A stretch of 51,393 bases of DNA, taken from assembly GCA_001999425.1 (NCBI GenBank), contig MLHP01000001.1, positions 1 to 51,393 of the forward strand, written 5' to 3'. This document shows, piece by piece, positions 43,560 through 51,393 of this stretch. A program made the position numbers and the translations under genes. How positions within the stretch are numbered: the stretch's first letter is position 1; every line of letters begins with the position of its first letter. This stretch comes from Rodentibacter genomosp. 2. GTDB taxonomy: Bacteria; Pseudomonadota; Gammaproteobacteria; Enterobacterales; Pasteurellaceae. The notes beneath the pieces are model-generated. The model saw only the letters and a list, made by a program, of their open reading frames with translations. It did not search any database and was not told the origin of the DNA.

Positions 43560-44611
43560 TGTGTTTGCCCTCGATCTAAAAATTCTAACATCTTCATTCG
43601 TTGAATCACCATACGGCGATCAACTGCCACATTACTGGTATCTAATAATTGCTGTAAATAATCTTTTGCTTGTGAATAATGACGTTGTTCAAGTTCAATT
43701 GTAGCCAACAAAGAAATACTCGAAATTTCTTTTTTATCCTGTGCTAAGGCTTGTGTTAAGAGCTGCTGAATTTCGGGCGTAAGCCGCTGACCAGCCTGAT
43801 AATAAAGTGCGGTCGCTTTTAAGCCTAAAATATTCGGTTTGCTGCCCGATAATTTTTCTGCGTTTGCGTAGGCAATGAGGGCATGGTCAAACTCATTATT
43901 TTGTACATAAGCCTCGCCGAGTTGAATCCACGCTTCATCGTTATTTGGATTGGCACGTAATTTATCTTGAATTTTACTAATCACATCTTCTTTTTTGTGA
44001 AAATCCGTCATTTCAATTTGCCTGTTATGTTGGGAAATCATCGCCCGCTCACCTTCTTGTAGGCGTGAAAAACGATCAAGGGATAAATAATAGCCAAGCG
44101 GGATGGCGAGGAGTAACGCCAAAATACAGAGTATGATTTTTCCATTGCTCTTTTGGGAGGGCGGCGTATTTTGTTCGACTTGAACAAGGCTGTTGAATGC
44201 TGAAAGGGAAGCATTATCCTCAAGTTGGGGCATTTTTTGTTGGGAATACCAAATTAATCCGCCGGCTAAAATAAGTAAGCCTATCGGTAATAGCCATAAT
44301 AGTGCGGTATTCCATTGAAAAGGCGGTTTGTAATTGACAAAATCACCGAATCTTGCCGTCATTGTGTCGATAATTTGCTGATTTGTTTTGCCTTCATTCA
44401 CCATATTATAGACTTCAATACGCAAGTCATAAGCGATGGGGGAATTGGATTCTACCAAGTTTTGATTTTGGCATTGTGGGCAGCGTAAAGATTTCGCCAG
44501 TTGTACGGCTCGGGTGCGATCCGCCTGGTTTTTAAATTGGTAGGTATCGACTATTTCAGCTTGGGCAAACAAACTGAATAGTAATAAAAGTGCGGTTAAA
44601 AAAGTTCTCAT
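43556..44611 (-). CDS. Fused NrfF-NrfG cytochrome maturation protein
   Basis: This 351-residue protein joins two parts that are separate in E. coli. After a signal peptide ([10 protein letters not shown]) comes a CcmH/NrfF domain with the redox pair [16 protein letters not shown] (about residues 43-46), a membrane segment ([18 protein letters not shown]), a second one near 160 ([17 protein letters not shown]), then a TPR domain (about 200-350; [22 protein letters not shown]). With NrfE it attaches heme to the special CxxCK site of NrfA. Overlaps both neighbours by 4 bases. Confidence 0.88.
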   Translation of the reverse strand: MRTFLTALLLLFSLFAQAEIVDTYQFKNQADRTRAVQLAKSLRCPQCQNQNLVESNSPIAYDLRIEVYNMVNEGKTNQQIIDTMTARFGDFVNYKPPFQWNTALLWLLPIGLLILAGGLIWYSQQKMPQLEDNASLSAFNSLVQVEQNTPPSQKSNGKIILCILALLLAIPLGYYLSLDRFSRLQEGERAMISQHNRQIEMTDFHKKEDVISKIQDKLRANPNNDEAWIQLGEAYVQNNEFDHALIAYANAEKLSGSKPNILGLKATALYYQAGQRLTPEIQQLLTQALAQDKKEISSISLLATIELEQRHYSQAKDYLQQLLDTSNVAVDRRMVIQRMKMLEFLDRGQTQ

Positions 44612-45138
44612 TTTTTCATTAATTCTTGAATTTTCGGTACAAAAATGTTTTCCCAGGTTTCACGTTCAAGTAATCCTGAATGGCGATAACGAATCACGCC
44701 GTGCATATCGACTAAATAAGTTTCCGGTGCGCCATCTACACCCAGTTTGAGGGCAAGTTCACCATGGCTGTCATCAATCGTGAGAAGAAAGGGATTGCCC
44801 ATTCTTTTGAGCATTTCACGCCCGTTTTGTGGGTTGTCCCGATAATCAATACCGATAATCGGCGTGGTTTTGGCAATATCCATTAATAGCGGATGCTCTT
44901 CCTTGCAATAGCCGCACCAACTGCCCCAAACATTCAATAAAAATGGTTGTTTCGGGAAATTTTTCGGGCTGATCTTTTGCGAAGGGTCAAGTAAATTTGC
45001 CTGATAAAATTCCGGTACGGGTTTATCAATTAGCGCAGAGGCGATTTTTTTCGGATCCTGATTTAGCCCCGCAATTAATAAAATACATACCGCCAAGAGT
45101 ATAAAGAGCGGTGTAAAAAAAAGCAGTTTTTTCTTCAT
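44608..45138 (-). CDS. DsbE/CcmG-type thiol-disulfide protein (NrfX-like)
   Basis: This 176-residue, membrane-anchored periplasmic thioredoxin has the active site [11 protein letters not shown], the acidic CcmG residue region and cis-Pro [12 protein letters not shown]. It keeps apocytochrome or NrfF cysteines reduced for heme attachment. Set between nrfE and nrfFG, so it serves the Nrf maturation branch. Confidence 0.88.
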   Translation of the reverse strand: MKKKLLFFTPLFILLAVCILLIAGLNQDPKKIASALIDKPVPEFYQANLLDPSQKISPKNFPKQPFLLNVWGSWCGYCKEEHPLLMDIAKTTPIIGIDYRDNPQNGREMLKRMGNPFLLTIDDSHGELALKLGVDGAPETYLVDMHGVIRYRHSGLLERETWENIFVPKIQELMKK

Positions 45139-47045
45139 TATTTTTCCCGTTGTTGGCGTAAAGTCAGCGTACTAAAAAATGCGCCCAATGCCATTAAAAT
45201 TCCCCCGACCCAAAGCCAGCGAATAAGCGGTTTATAATGTAGGCGGAAGGTAAATTCGCCTTTGCCGAGGGCATCACCCATGACGATATATAAATCTCCC
45301 CAAAAATTGCCGTTTAAGCCGACTTCACTCATAGTCATAGTGCGAACATCGTAATAACGGCGTTCGGGAGTAATTGTTGCGTAAACTTTACCATTTTCGG
45401 TTACATCGAAAACGGCGACTTCAGCGGTGAAATTCGGGCCGATTTCATTAGAAAATTGACGGTAATAAAATTCATATTGCCCTAGTTTTTGGCTTTGTTG
45501 CGGCGCAAGACGAACACCAATTTCACTACCGAAATAACTGCTCATTACCGCCCCCATCGTTGCAATAGCAACGCCGCAATGGGCAAGAATCATACCAAGC
45601 TGAGTTAAACGAAGTTTGCACCAATTTTGCCATAAAGTAGCAAAGAAAAGCCAGATAGCAAGACTTAATAAGAAGAAAGCAAAGCCGTGAAAAGTGAGCG
45701 TATCGTTATTGTGTATTTGCTGCCAAATCATCAAAGCGGATAGGCCGAAAGAGGGGATAAGCAGTAATAAACAACCTGTGAAAAAAGCACGATCAAATTT
45801 TGAGCGGCGTAATGCGAGGGATATGACCATCGCAATGAGCATTACGGTTAGAATGGGTAAGAAGATACTGTTGAAATAGGGGCTGCCGACAGAAATGGAT
45901 CCCCAATTCATGGCTTGAAACAGCATAGGGTAGAATGTACCCAAAAAGGTGGACGCAATCGCAATCGTTAATAGAATATTGAATAATAAAATACCGCCGG
46001 TTTTAGAAATCAGCCGAAATCTGACCGCACTTTGCGTATTGTTGCTTGCACGGAAGGCAAATAATCCAAAAGCAAATAGCGTGAGTAAAAAGAAAATCAA
46101 TAATAGTATATAACCACGGGTGTTATCCAAGGCAAAGGCATGAACCGAAGTGAGTGCACCGGAGCGTACAATAAATGTTCCCAGTATGCTGAAGGCGAAA
46201 GCAAGGAGGGAAAACAGGGTTGTCCAGTAATTAAACGCACCTTGTTTTTCAGTAATAGTGAGACTATGCAGCAAACCAAGCCCGACTAACCATGGCATCA
46301 GCGAGGCATTTTCTACCGGATCCCAGAACCACCAGCCGCCCCAACCCAGTTCGTAATATGCCCACCAAGCACCCAATACAATACCAAGTGTTAAAAATAA
46401 CCAAGAAAACAATATCCAGCCACGCATTTTATGAGCAATTTGTTTGACAGGCTGGTTATAAATCAGTGCGGACAGCGTCATGGCAAAATTCACCGCAAAG
46501 CCTACATAACCAATATACAACAATGGCGGGTGAAAAATTAATCCCACATCTTGAAGCATAGGATTGAGATCCCGCCCTTCCATTGGGGCAGGGAAAATGC
46601 GTCCAAAGGGATTAGAATAAAATAGAATAAAAACAGCAAATCCTAAGCAAATTAAACCAAGTAAGGAGAGGGTTTGTGCAGAAAAAGTGCGGTCATTTTT
46701 TCGGTTAAAAATAGCAAAAGCGGCAAGCCATAAACTTAATGAAAATAACCAAAACAGCATAGAGCCTTCGTGTCCGCCCCAAGTTGCAGCAACTTTGAAA
46801 AATGTCGGTAGCTGAGAATTGGAGTGAGCCGCCACATATTCAAGCGTAAAATCGTCCACTACAAAAGAATAGGCAAGAATGCTAATGGAGATTATCGTTG
46901 ATAGGGTAAAAATATAGCTTAACCACCAAGCGGAATTAATTAACGTTGAATTTTTTTTGAGTAAGCCGATTTGTGGCAATAGTGCAAGGAACAAAGCACT
47001 GATAGTGGCAATTAAAAGCGAAAGGAAACCAAGTTCTGGGAGCAT
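45138..47045 (-). CDS. nrfE: NrfE/CcmF-type heme lyase subunit
   Basis: This 635-residue integral membrane protein starts at MLPELGFLS; 18 upstream codons were left out as unlike the family. It has about 14-15 segments and the heme-handling motif [19 protein letters not shown], plus [10 protein letters not shown] and conserved His residues. With NrfFG it forms the lyase for NrfA. It starts 92 bases after nrfD, beyond a terminator. Confidence 0.92.
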   Translation of the reverse strand: MLPELGFLSLLIATISALFLALLPQIGLLKKNSTLINSAWWLSYIFTLSTIISISILAYSFVVDDFTLEYVAAHSNSQLPTFFKVAATWGGHEGSMLFWLFSLSLWLAAFAIFNRKNDRTFSAQTLSLLGLICLGFAVFILFYSNPFGRIFPAPMEGRDLNPMLQDVGLIFHPPLLYIGYVGFAVNFAMTLSALIYNQPVKQIAHKMRGWILFSWLFLTLGIVLGAWWAYYELGWGGWWFWDPVENASLMPWLVGLGLLHSLTITEKQGAFNYWTTLFSLLAFAFSILGTFIVRSGALTSVHAFALDNTRGYILLLIFFLLTLFAFGLFAFRASNNTQSAVRFRLISKTGGILLFNILLTIAIASTFLGTFYPMLFQAMNWGSISVGSPYFNSIFLPILTVMLIAMVISLALRRSKFDRAFFTGCLLLLIPSFGLSALMIWQQIHNNDTLTFHGFAFFLLSLAIWLFFATLWQNWCKLRLTQLGMILAHCGVAIATMGAVMSSYFGSEIGVRLAPQQSQKLGQYEFYYRQFSNEIGPNFTAEVAVFDVTENGKVYATITPERRYYDVRTMTMSEVGLNGNFWGDLYIVMGDALGKGEFTFRLHYKPLIRWLWVGGILMALGAFFSTLTLRQQREK

Positions 47046-47087
47046 AATGAAAGTTATTTTTAAATGATTAAAATCAGGTTTCAAAAA

Positions 47088-47115
47088 AGAAAGGCGCATA
47101 TTATTACGCCTTTCT
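47088..47115 (-). terminator. Intrinsic terminator between nrfD and nrfE
   Basis: On the minus strand AGAAAGGCG, a 10-base loop and CGCCTTTCT followed by TTTTTTG. It splits nrfABCD from the maturation genes, unless read through. Confidence 0.8.
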
Positions 47116-47137
47116 CAAAAATACCACATCTATTTAC

Positions 47138-48103
47138 TTACGCAACGGTAAGCTGTCCTGCGTATAAAATGAAGTATCGTAAACACAAGACCCCGATTAA
47201 GTCAAAAATCGACACTAAAATGATAAAGTTACGATTATATTTGAGTCGTTCGGAGGCAAGCATATTGGCAATTAACGGTATTAAAATTCCGATAAAGAAT
47301 ACGCCAATCCAGAATACGGTACCCCAGAAACCGGATAATGCATTATATAATGCTAATGTTTTTTGACCGCCACCGAAGTATAAGCCCACAAAGAAACACA
47401 CTAACAATCCAAGTTCTGTTACCATAACCGGCACTTCAAATTTATGGATAAAGTGGGATTCGTGGGAATCGCCTTTTAGTTTGCCAGCAATCAAAATCAT
47501 TAAGAATGTTGCCGCAATACCAGAGGATGTACCTGAAGCTAAGAACAATGCTGGTAATACCGGGTTATTTAGCATTGGGTAGCTGATTAATGCGGAAAGC
47601 AAGAAACCGGTGTAAGCACCAAGCACCGCCGCTAAAATAAATAGTAATACTTCAACCACGCCGACAATGCGTTCAAGCAGCGGAATAACTTTTAAAGCGA
47701 AACTAAGTTTGGGTAAAAAGCGATTTACTAATGCTGCGATTTCATTTTTGAAAATCACTACGGCCCATGCTACTAAAAAGAGCATATAAATTTGGAAGAG
47801 CATTACCCCCATGGACATAACAGAATTGAATTGATAGTTAAACATCAATTTCCAGAATGTCCAAGGACGTGCCAAGTGGAAAATTAACAGAGTTAAGCCG
47901 ATTAATGTCGGTACCGAACCTAAAATCACACCAGCACGAATGATCCAGTTTTGGCTTGGATTTTCCAATTTATTACTACGTTTGTAAGCAATGGCTAATT
48001 GTACGGCACCCGATGAGATCCCAAGTAAAAACAAGTAGATCGCAATGGTGGAATCCCACACTAAATTTGGTGTGTGGAAAGGCACTGGATAATCTAACGT
48101 CAT
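47138..48103 (-). CDS. nrfD: Nitrite reductase menaquinol-oxidising subunit NrfD
   Basis: This 321-residue protein of the PsrC/NrfD family has about eight to nine membrane segments (for example IAIYLFLLGISSGAVQLAIAY, LFLASGTSSGIAATFLMILIA). It takes electrons from menaquinol and passes them to NrfC. Its ATG overlaps the nrfC stop. Confidence 0.94.
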   Translation of the reverse strand: MTLDYPVPFHTPNLVWDSTIAIYLFLLGISSGAVQLAIAYKRSNKLENPSQNWIIRAGVILGSVPTLIGLTLLIFHLARPWTFWKLMFNYQFNSVMSMGVMLFQIYMLFLVAWAVVIFKNEIAALVNRFLPKLSFALKVIPLLERIVGVVEVLLFILAAVLGAYTGFLLSALISYPMLNNPVLPALFLASGTSSGIAATFLMILIAGKLKGDSHESHFIHKFEVPVMVTELGLLVCFFVGLYFGGGQKTLALYNALSGFWGTVFWIGVFFIGILIPLIANMLASERLKYNRNFIILVSIFDLIGVLCLRYFILYAGQLTVA

Positions 48104-48777
48104 CTTCTAGGCTCCCCATGTTGGAATGGAATATGGTAGAGATTTGGTTGTGTCCCTAATTCCACTTTTGTGCGATAAACCGGTTTTTCTTTTACCTTAC
48201 GGGCGACTTCACTGCTCGGGTCATTCATATCGCCAAAGGTTAATGCTTTTGTCGGGCAAGCTTCTACACAGGCAGGCTGTTTACCATTGGCTAAATTAGT
48301 GTCACGACAGAAGTTACATTTGTCCGCGGTTAAATGTTCCGGATGAATGAAACGCACGCGATACGGGCAAACTGCAATACAGTATTGGCAGCCTACGCAC
48401 AAATCTTTATGCACATCAACAATACCGGTTTCTTTATCAATGAAAGATGCCCCAGTTGGACAAACCGCCACGCAAGGCGCATTTGTACAGTGTTGGCAAG
48501 ATTGACGGAAAAACTCATATTTTTGGTTTGGAAATTCGCCATAAGGTTCGCTACGCAAAATTTCCAAGCGAGATACGCCTTGTGGTACTTGATTGACATC
48601 ACGGCAAGCATCCATACAGGCCGTACAGCCAATGCAAGTCGTTTCATCATGCACCATTGCGTAACGTTTGGTTTTATCCGCCTTGTCTTCTTTTGCTAAA
48701 GAAGTTAAAGATGTTCCCGTCATAAGGATTACCGCCCCCATGCCGGAAACAAAGTTTCGGCGTGAGCAAGCGGTCAT
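48100..48777 (-). CDS. nrfC: Nitrite reductase iron-sulfur subunit NrfC
   Basis: This 225-residue periplasmic ferredoxin has a twin-arginine signal (SRRNFVSGMG) and sixteen Cys in four [4Fe-4S] sets: CIGCTACMDAC, CQHCTNAPCVAVCP, CVGCQYCIAVCPY and CNFCRD-CVEACP. Overlaps nrfB and nrfD by 4 bases each. Confidence 0.96.
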   Translation of the reverse strand: MTACSRRNFVSGMGAVILMTGTSLTSLAKEDKADKTKRYAMVHDETTCIGCTACMDACRDVNQVPQGVSRLEILRSEPYGEFPNQKYEFFRQSCQHCTNAPCVAVCPTGASFIDKETGIVDVHKDLCVGCQYCIAVCPYRVRFIHPEHLTADKCNFCRDTNLANGKQPACVEACPTKALTFGDMNDPSSEVARKVKEKPVYRTKVELGTQPNLYHIPFQHGEPRR

Positions 48778-49424
48778 TGTTTATCCTTTTGTTCGGTTGA
48801 TTTTTCTTGTTCGGCTTGGCGTTTTTGTTGTTCGCCATGACAGTCAACACAAAGTTTTACACGTTGTTTTGGTTCAATACCTTTCATTGCATCATCTTTA
48901 GGATGAAGTGTGTGGCAGCTGGCGCAAGGCAATTTCATTGCATGAACGTCATGAGCCCAAAGTTTTTCACGTAATTTATCTGGTTGGTGACAGGCAAAAC
49001 ATACTTGGTTTTGTTCTTGCACGGAATACGTTGGTTTTTTCTCACCAAAAATATCGCCTTCAAAACGCATTACATCTTTTGCACCACGACGGTGATCTTC
49101 GGAAATATTACCGTGACAGCTCACACAAGTGATAGGCTTACCGTTGTTTGGATTTTTTTGATTTAAGTGTGCGCCATGAAATTTACCAAAGTGTAACTCA
49201 CCACCGGATTGATCTAAGGTTTGATTTTTATCCACTTTATCGAATTTGTGGCATTTTGCACAATATTGGTTTGGATCGCGTTGATTATCCATTTGCGGCT
49301 CATAGCTAATTTGAGCAGCAGGTTTCGCGGCATCATCAGCCTGCGCAAAGAAAGGCACGGCTAGCAACGCAACGCTTAATGCCAACGCTTTCGCAGATTG
49401 TCTGATTAAAGAAGTTAAATTCAT
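48774..49424 (-). CDS. nrfB: Pentaheme cytochrome NrfB
   Basis: This 216-residue periplasmic protein starts at MNLTSLIRQ with a signal peptide ending FFAQA. It has exactly five CxxCH heme sites: CAKCH, CVSCH, CFACH, CASCH and CVDCH. It relays electrons from NrfC to NrfA. The longer 18-codon frame upstream runs through an uptake signal and was rejected. Confidence 0.95.
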   Translation of the reverse strand: MNLTSLIRQSAKALALSVALLAVPFFAQADDAAKPAAQISYEPQMDNQRDPNQYCAKCHKFDKVDKNQTLDQSGGELHFGKFHGAHLNQKNPNNGKPITCVSCHGNISEDHRRGAKDVMRFEGDIFGEKKPTYSVQEQNQVCFACHQPDKLREKLWAHDVHAMKLPCASCHTLHPKDDAMKGIEPKQRVKLCVDCHGEQQKRQAEQEKSTEQKDKQ

Positions 49425-49455
49425 TTGGGTTACCTCAAATTTATCGTTAAAAACG

Positions 49456-49490
49456 ACCGCACTTTGGGTTAAGCACATTCAAAGTGCGGT
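49456..49490 (-). terminator. Opposed uptake signals between nrfA and nrfB
   Basis: ACCGCACTTT and AAAGTGCGGT separated by 15 bases, 9 bases past the nrfA stop. This could give partial termination, leaving more NrfA than NrfB. Confidence 0.6.
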
Positions 49491-49498
49491 AAGTTTTA

Positions 49499-51022
49499 TT
49501 ATTCTTTTGTTACGGTATCTTCAGCGAGTTTGCCGTTGGCTTTCGCTTCTTTGATCCATTGAGGTACTACAGTTTTTAAGAATTCCTCTTTTGCTTGACG
49601 TTCTTTTTCAATATCAATCTCCATTACTTTCCATGCTTTTTCAGCGGTAGAAATATCAGGGATTTCAATCGGTGTTTTCACCCCGTGTTTGGTTAAAATA
49701 ACGGCAAGTTTAGTGCGTGCATCAGCAGCTTTGTCTAAACCGGAACCTAGTACACGAAGCATAACATCCGGTGCGTGCATATGACCGCCATGGCTTGCTG
49801 CCGAATAGTCCCAACGCCATTGTGCGTGACGAATATCCATTAAAGCCGGTTCCATTTCTTCTTTCGTTGCTCCTGCATCCCAAGCGGCTTTCGCTTCAAA
49901 GTGTGCTTTCACCACTTGATCTTCTAAGCGTCCCATAATGTCTTTCACTTCTTTTTTGCGTGAAGCCACAATATCTTGAAGTTTTTCTTTACTTTGATCG
50001 TGACAGTTCGCACAAGTTGAATTAAAGGCATCAAATGGGTTTTGAATTTGGTGATCAGTGTAAACTTTACCATCTTTGTCTTGTACTTTCGGCATATGAC
50101 AGTCAACACAGGTTACGCCGTTTTTACCGTGCATCCCTAAAGACCAAATTTCAAAATCAGGATGTTGTGCTTTCAACATTGGTGCTTTGGAAAGGGAGTG
50201 AGTCCAGTCGCTAAATCCGATGTCATCGTAGTATTTTTCAATGTCATCTACTGTTTGACCGTTGTTCCAAGGGAAGGTTACTTGTTTCAAATCACCAGCG
50301 AAGTAGTATTCAACATGGCAGTTAGCACAAATTTCCGCACGTTGCTCTGTGCGTGCCGCAGTATTGAAACTCAGATCCGGCTGCGCTTTTCCTTCCGCCT
50401 TTGCCTTGGCTTGAAGTGCATTGTTGAGATTATCCAATGCACGTAATACGTGTGGACGTGCAATACGTAACGCCGGTTTGCCTTCCGCAAAATCTTTAGA
50501 GGTGGTATCGTGACAATCTGCACAGCCGATAGCATTCACCACTTCGGCACCGCCTTTTGCCCATTTACCACTGAAATAACCTTCTTCGCCCCATTCCGCA
50601 ATTAAGCGGGGAACATCCGGCCCTTTACACGTCCAACAAGCCATAGGTTGTGGCCCTTCATTAGCGTTTTTTGGTGCGCCGGTACGTAAAATATCGCGTA
50701 CATCTTTTACTGCATAAATATGACCGCGTGGAGCATTATATTCTTTAGCGAACGCATATCCTCCCCAAAGCACGATTAAACGCGGATCTTGTTCAACGGC
50801 ATAAACAATCTTATCGCCTTGCTCGGTCGCTTTCCAAGACTGGTATTGCTTTGGATATTTTTCTGCGAATTTTTCATTTACTGCTTCAATTTTTAAATTT
50901 GGATTTGGTGCTTCAACCGGTTGTTCAATCGGTTTATAGACCATTTCTGCCATAGCTGAACTGTAGGTACCTAAAGTTGCGAAAGAAATTGCCAAAATCA
51001 GGCTTTTTCTCAATGCTTTCAT
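49499..51022 (-). CDS. nrfA: Cytochrome c552 nitrite reductase (ammonia-forming)
   Basis: NrfA reduces nitrite to ammonium with six electrons in the periplasm. The 507-residue protein has a signal peptide ending SSAMA, the special catalytic heme site CWTCK, and four CxxCH sites (CADCH, CANCH, CVDCH, CANCH). It also has [15 protein letters not shown] and the active-site Lys/His surroundings. GGAGTG lies 8 bases before the ATG at 51022; a GTG three codons earlier overlaps that site. Confidence 0.97.
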   Translation of the reverse strand: MKALRKSLILAISFATLGTYSSAMAEMVYKPIEQPVEAPNPNLKIEAVNEKFAEKYPKQYQSWKATEQGDKIVYAVEQDPRLIVLWGGYAFAKEYNAPRGHIYAVKDVRDILRTGAPKNANEGPQPMACWTCKGPDVPRLIAEWGEEGYFSGKWAKGGAEVVNAIGCADCHDTTSKDFAEGKPALRIARPHVLRALDNLNNALQAKAKAEGKAQPDLSFNTAARTEQRAEICANCHVEYYFAGDLKQVTFPWNNGQTVDDIEKYYDDIGFSDWTHSLSKAPMLKAQHPDFEIWSLGMHGKNGVTCVDCHMPKVQDKDGKVYTDHQIQNPFDAFNSTCANCHDQSKEKLQDIVASRKKEVKDIMGRLEDQVVKAHFEAKAAWDAGATKEEMEPALMDIRHAQWRWDYSAASHGGHMHAPDVMLRVLGSGLDKAADARTKLAVILTKHGVKTPIEIPDISTAEKAWKVMEIDIEKERQAKEEFLKTVVPQWIKEAKANGKLAEDTVTKE

Positions 51023-51176
51023 AATAATCACTCCATAAAAAATAAGGAAAGTAAAACAGCATTAAATGCGAACCATTATTATTGATAAGCTGTTGAAATA
51101 ACTTAAAAAAATAGGGTTCATGTAATTGTAACAATAGCAAAAGTTCGATGATTTTCTAGAACGATTTGAGAAAAAA

Positions 51177-51190
51177 CTGTTTTAGATCAA
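51177..51190 (-). promoter_or_regulatory. FNR-like site upstream of nrfA
   Basis: On the minus strand TTGATCTAAAACAG matches 8 of 10 fixed positions of TTGATnnnnATCAA, about 155 bases before the nrfA start. nrfA is FNR-activated in relatives. No clear -10 was assigned. Confidence 0.45.
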
Positions 51191-51267
51191 AGTAACAATA
51201 AAAAATACCTCTAAATGAGTAATGGTTTGATGTGGTTAAAATGAGGATTTAGTGAAAGGGAAAACAG

Positions 51268-51318
51268 AGAATCATTTGGTTATAAATAGCCCTCTTATCT
51301 AAATGATTCTTTTAGTTT
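51268..51318 (+). terminator. Terminator-like hairpin near the right end
   Basis: AGAATCATTT and AAATGATTCT around a 23-base loop, then TTTTAGTTTTTTTG on the plus strand. No plus-strand gene precedes it within the window. The rest of 51023-51377 is AT-rich and shows no gene. Confidence 0.5.
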
Positions 51319-51377
51319 TTTTGTAATATTCATTACAGAAAAACCACTACTGTAATCTGTGTCTTATTATTAAATAA

Positions 51378-51393
51378 GGGGCTGACGTAGATT
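51378..51393 (+). mobile_element. Terminal end of an insertion sequence (partial)
   Basis: GGGGCTGACGTAGATT runs to the window edge and is the exact reverse complement of 20-35. Both ends point outward, so a copy of the same element begins at each end of the window. Confidence 0.6.

Overview
The window reads as chromosome of a Pasteurellaceae bacterium of the Haemophilus/Aggregatibacter type. The 9-base DNA uptake signal AAGTGCGGT (Hin-type USS), or its complement, occurs more than forty times by eye, often as inverted pairs that double as terminators. Nearly every core gene is of the H. influenzae kind, including a HI0933-type flavoprotein, a pilABCD competence-pilus operon beside ampD, and menB-menC-aroQ-accB-accC. 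The exact species cannot be fixed from this window.

Both ends of the window run into the same 16-base sequence in opposite orientation (GGGGCTGACGTAGATT pointing outward). The segment therefore probably lies between two copies of an insertion sequence, with the contig broken in each.

Bases 36-9.0 kb are an accessory island, all on the minus strand: a type VI secretion VgrG spike gene followed by a chain of effector and immunity cassettes. Reading down from VgrG: vgrG (two indels); a 773-codon effector with an M23-like front and a GH19 (chitinase/lysozyme-like) tail, frameshifted; its periplasmic SH3-tailed immunity protein; a second, front-truncated effector with a different GH19 tail; a second immunity gene with an in-frame stop; a scrap of vgrG; a start-less third effector tail; and a third, small exported immunity candidate whose frameshifted end runs into the insertion sequence. 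No T6SS structural genes are present.

Bases 9.2-24.8 kb carry a YeiH-type transporter, a TusA-like protein, a hemerythrin, the queuosine genes tgt and queA, pssA, an SpoU methyltransferase, a YczE-type membrane protein, an SMR pump, a phosphohexomutase, a lipoprotein, menB, menC, aroQ, accB and accC. Between queA and tgt lies a 330-base gap with a hydrophobic 23-residue ORF, a long hairpin, opposed promoters and an antisense-direction terminator. It is laid out like a type I toxin-antitoxin locus.

Bases 24.8-31.7 kb hold rhlB, a small GNAT protein, yacG, coaE and pilDCBA (minus strand), with ampD divergent. The 507-base gap after ampD has four exact matches to the DnaA-box consensus TTWTNCACA, two near matches, and an AT-rich GATC-containing stretch. 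It is a candidate replication origin or DnaA-binding control site.

Bases 32.2-42.2 kb carry rppH, a TSUP transporter, lgt, thyA, tadA, a YjbR protein, ung, grcA and lepA-lepB-rnc-era. Bases 42.3-51.0 kb hold a HI0933-like flavoprotein and the complete periplasmic ammonifying nitrite reductase system: nrfABCD plus the heme-lyase genes nrfE, a dsbE-like thioredoxin gene and a fused nrfF-nrfG. An FNR-like site lies upstream of nrfA.
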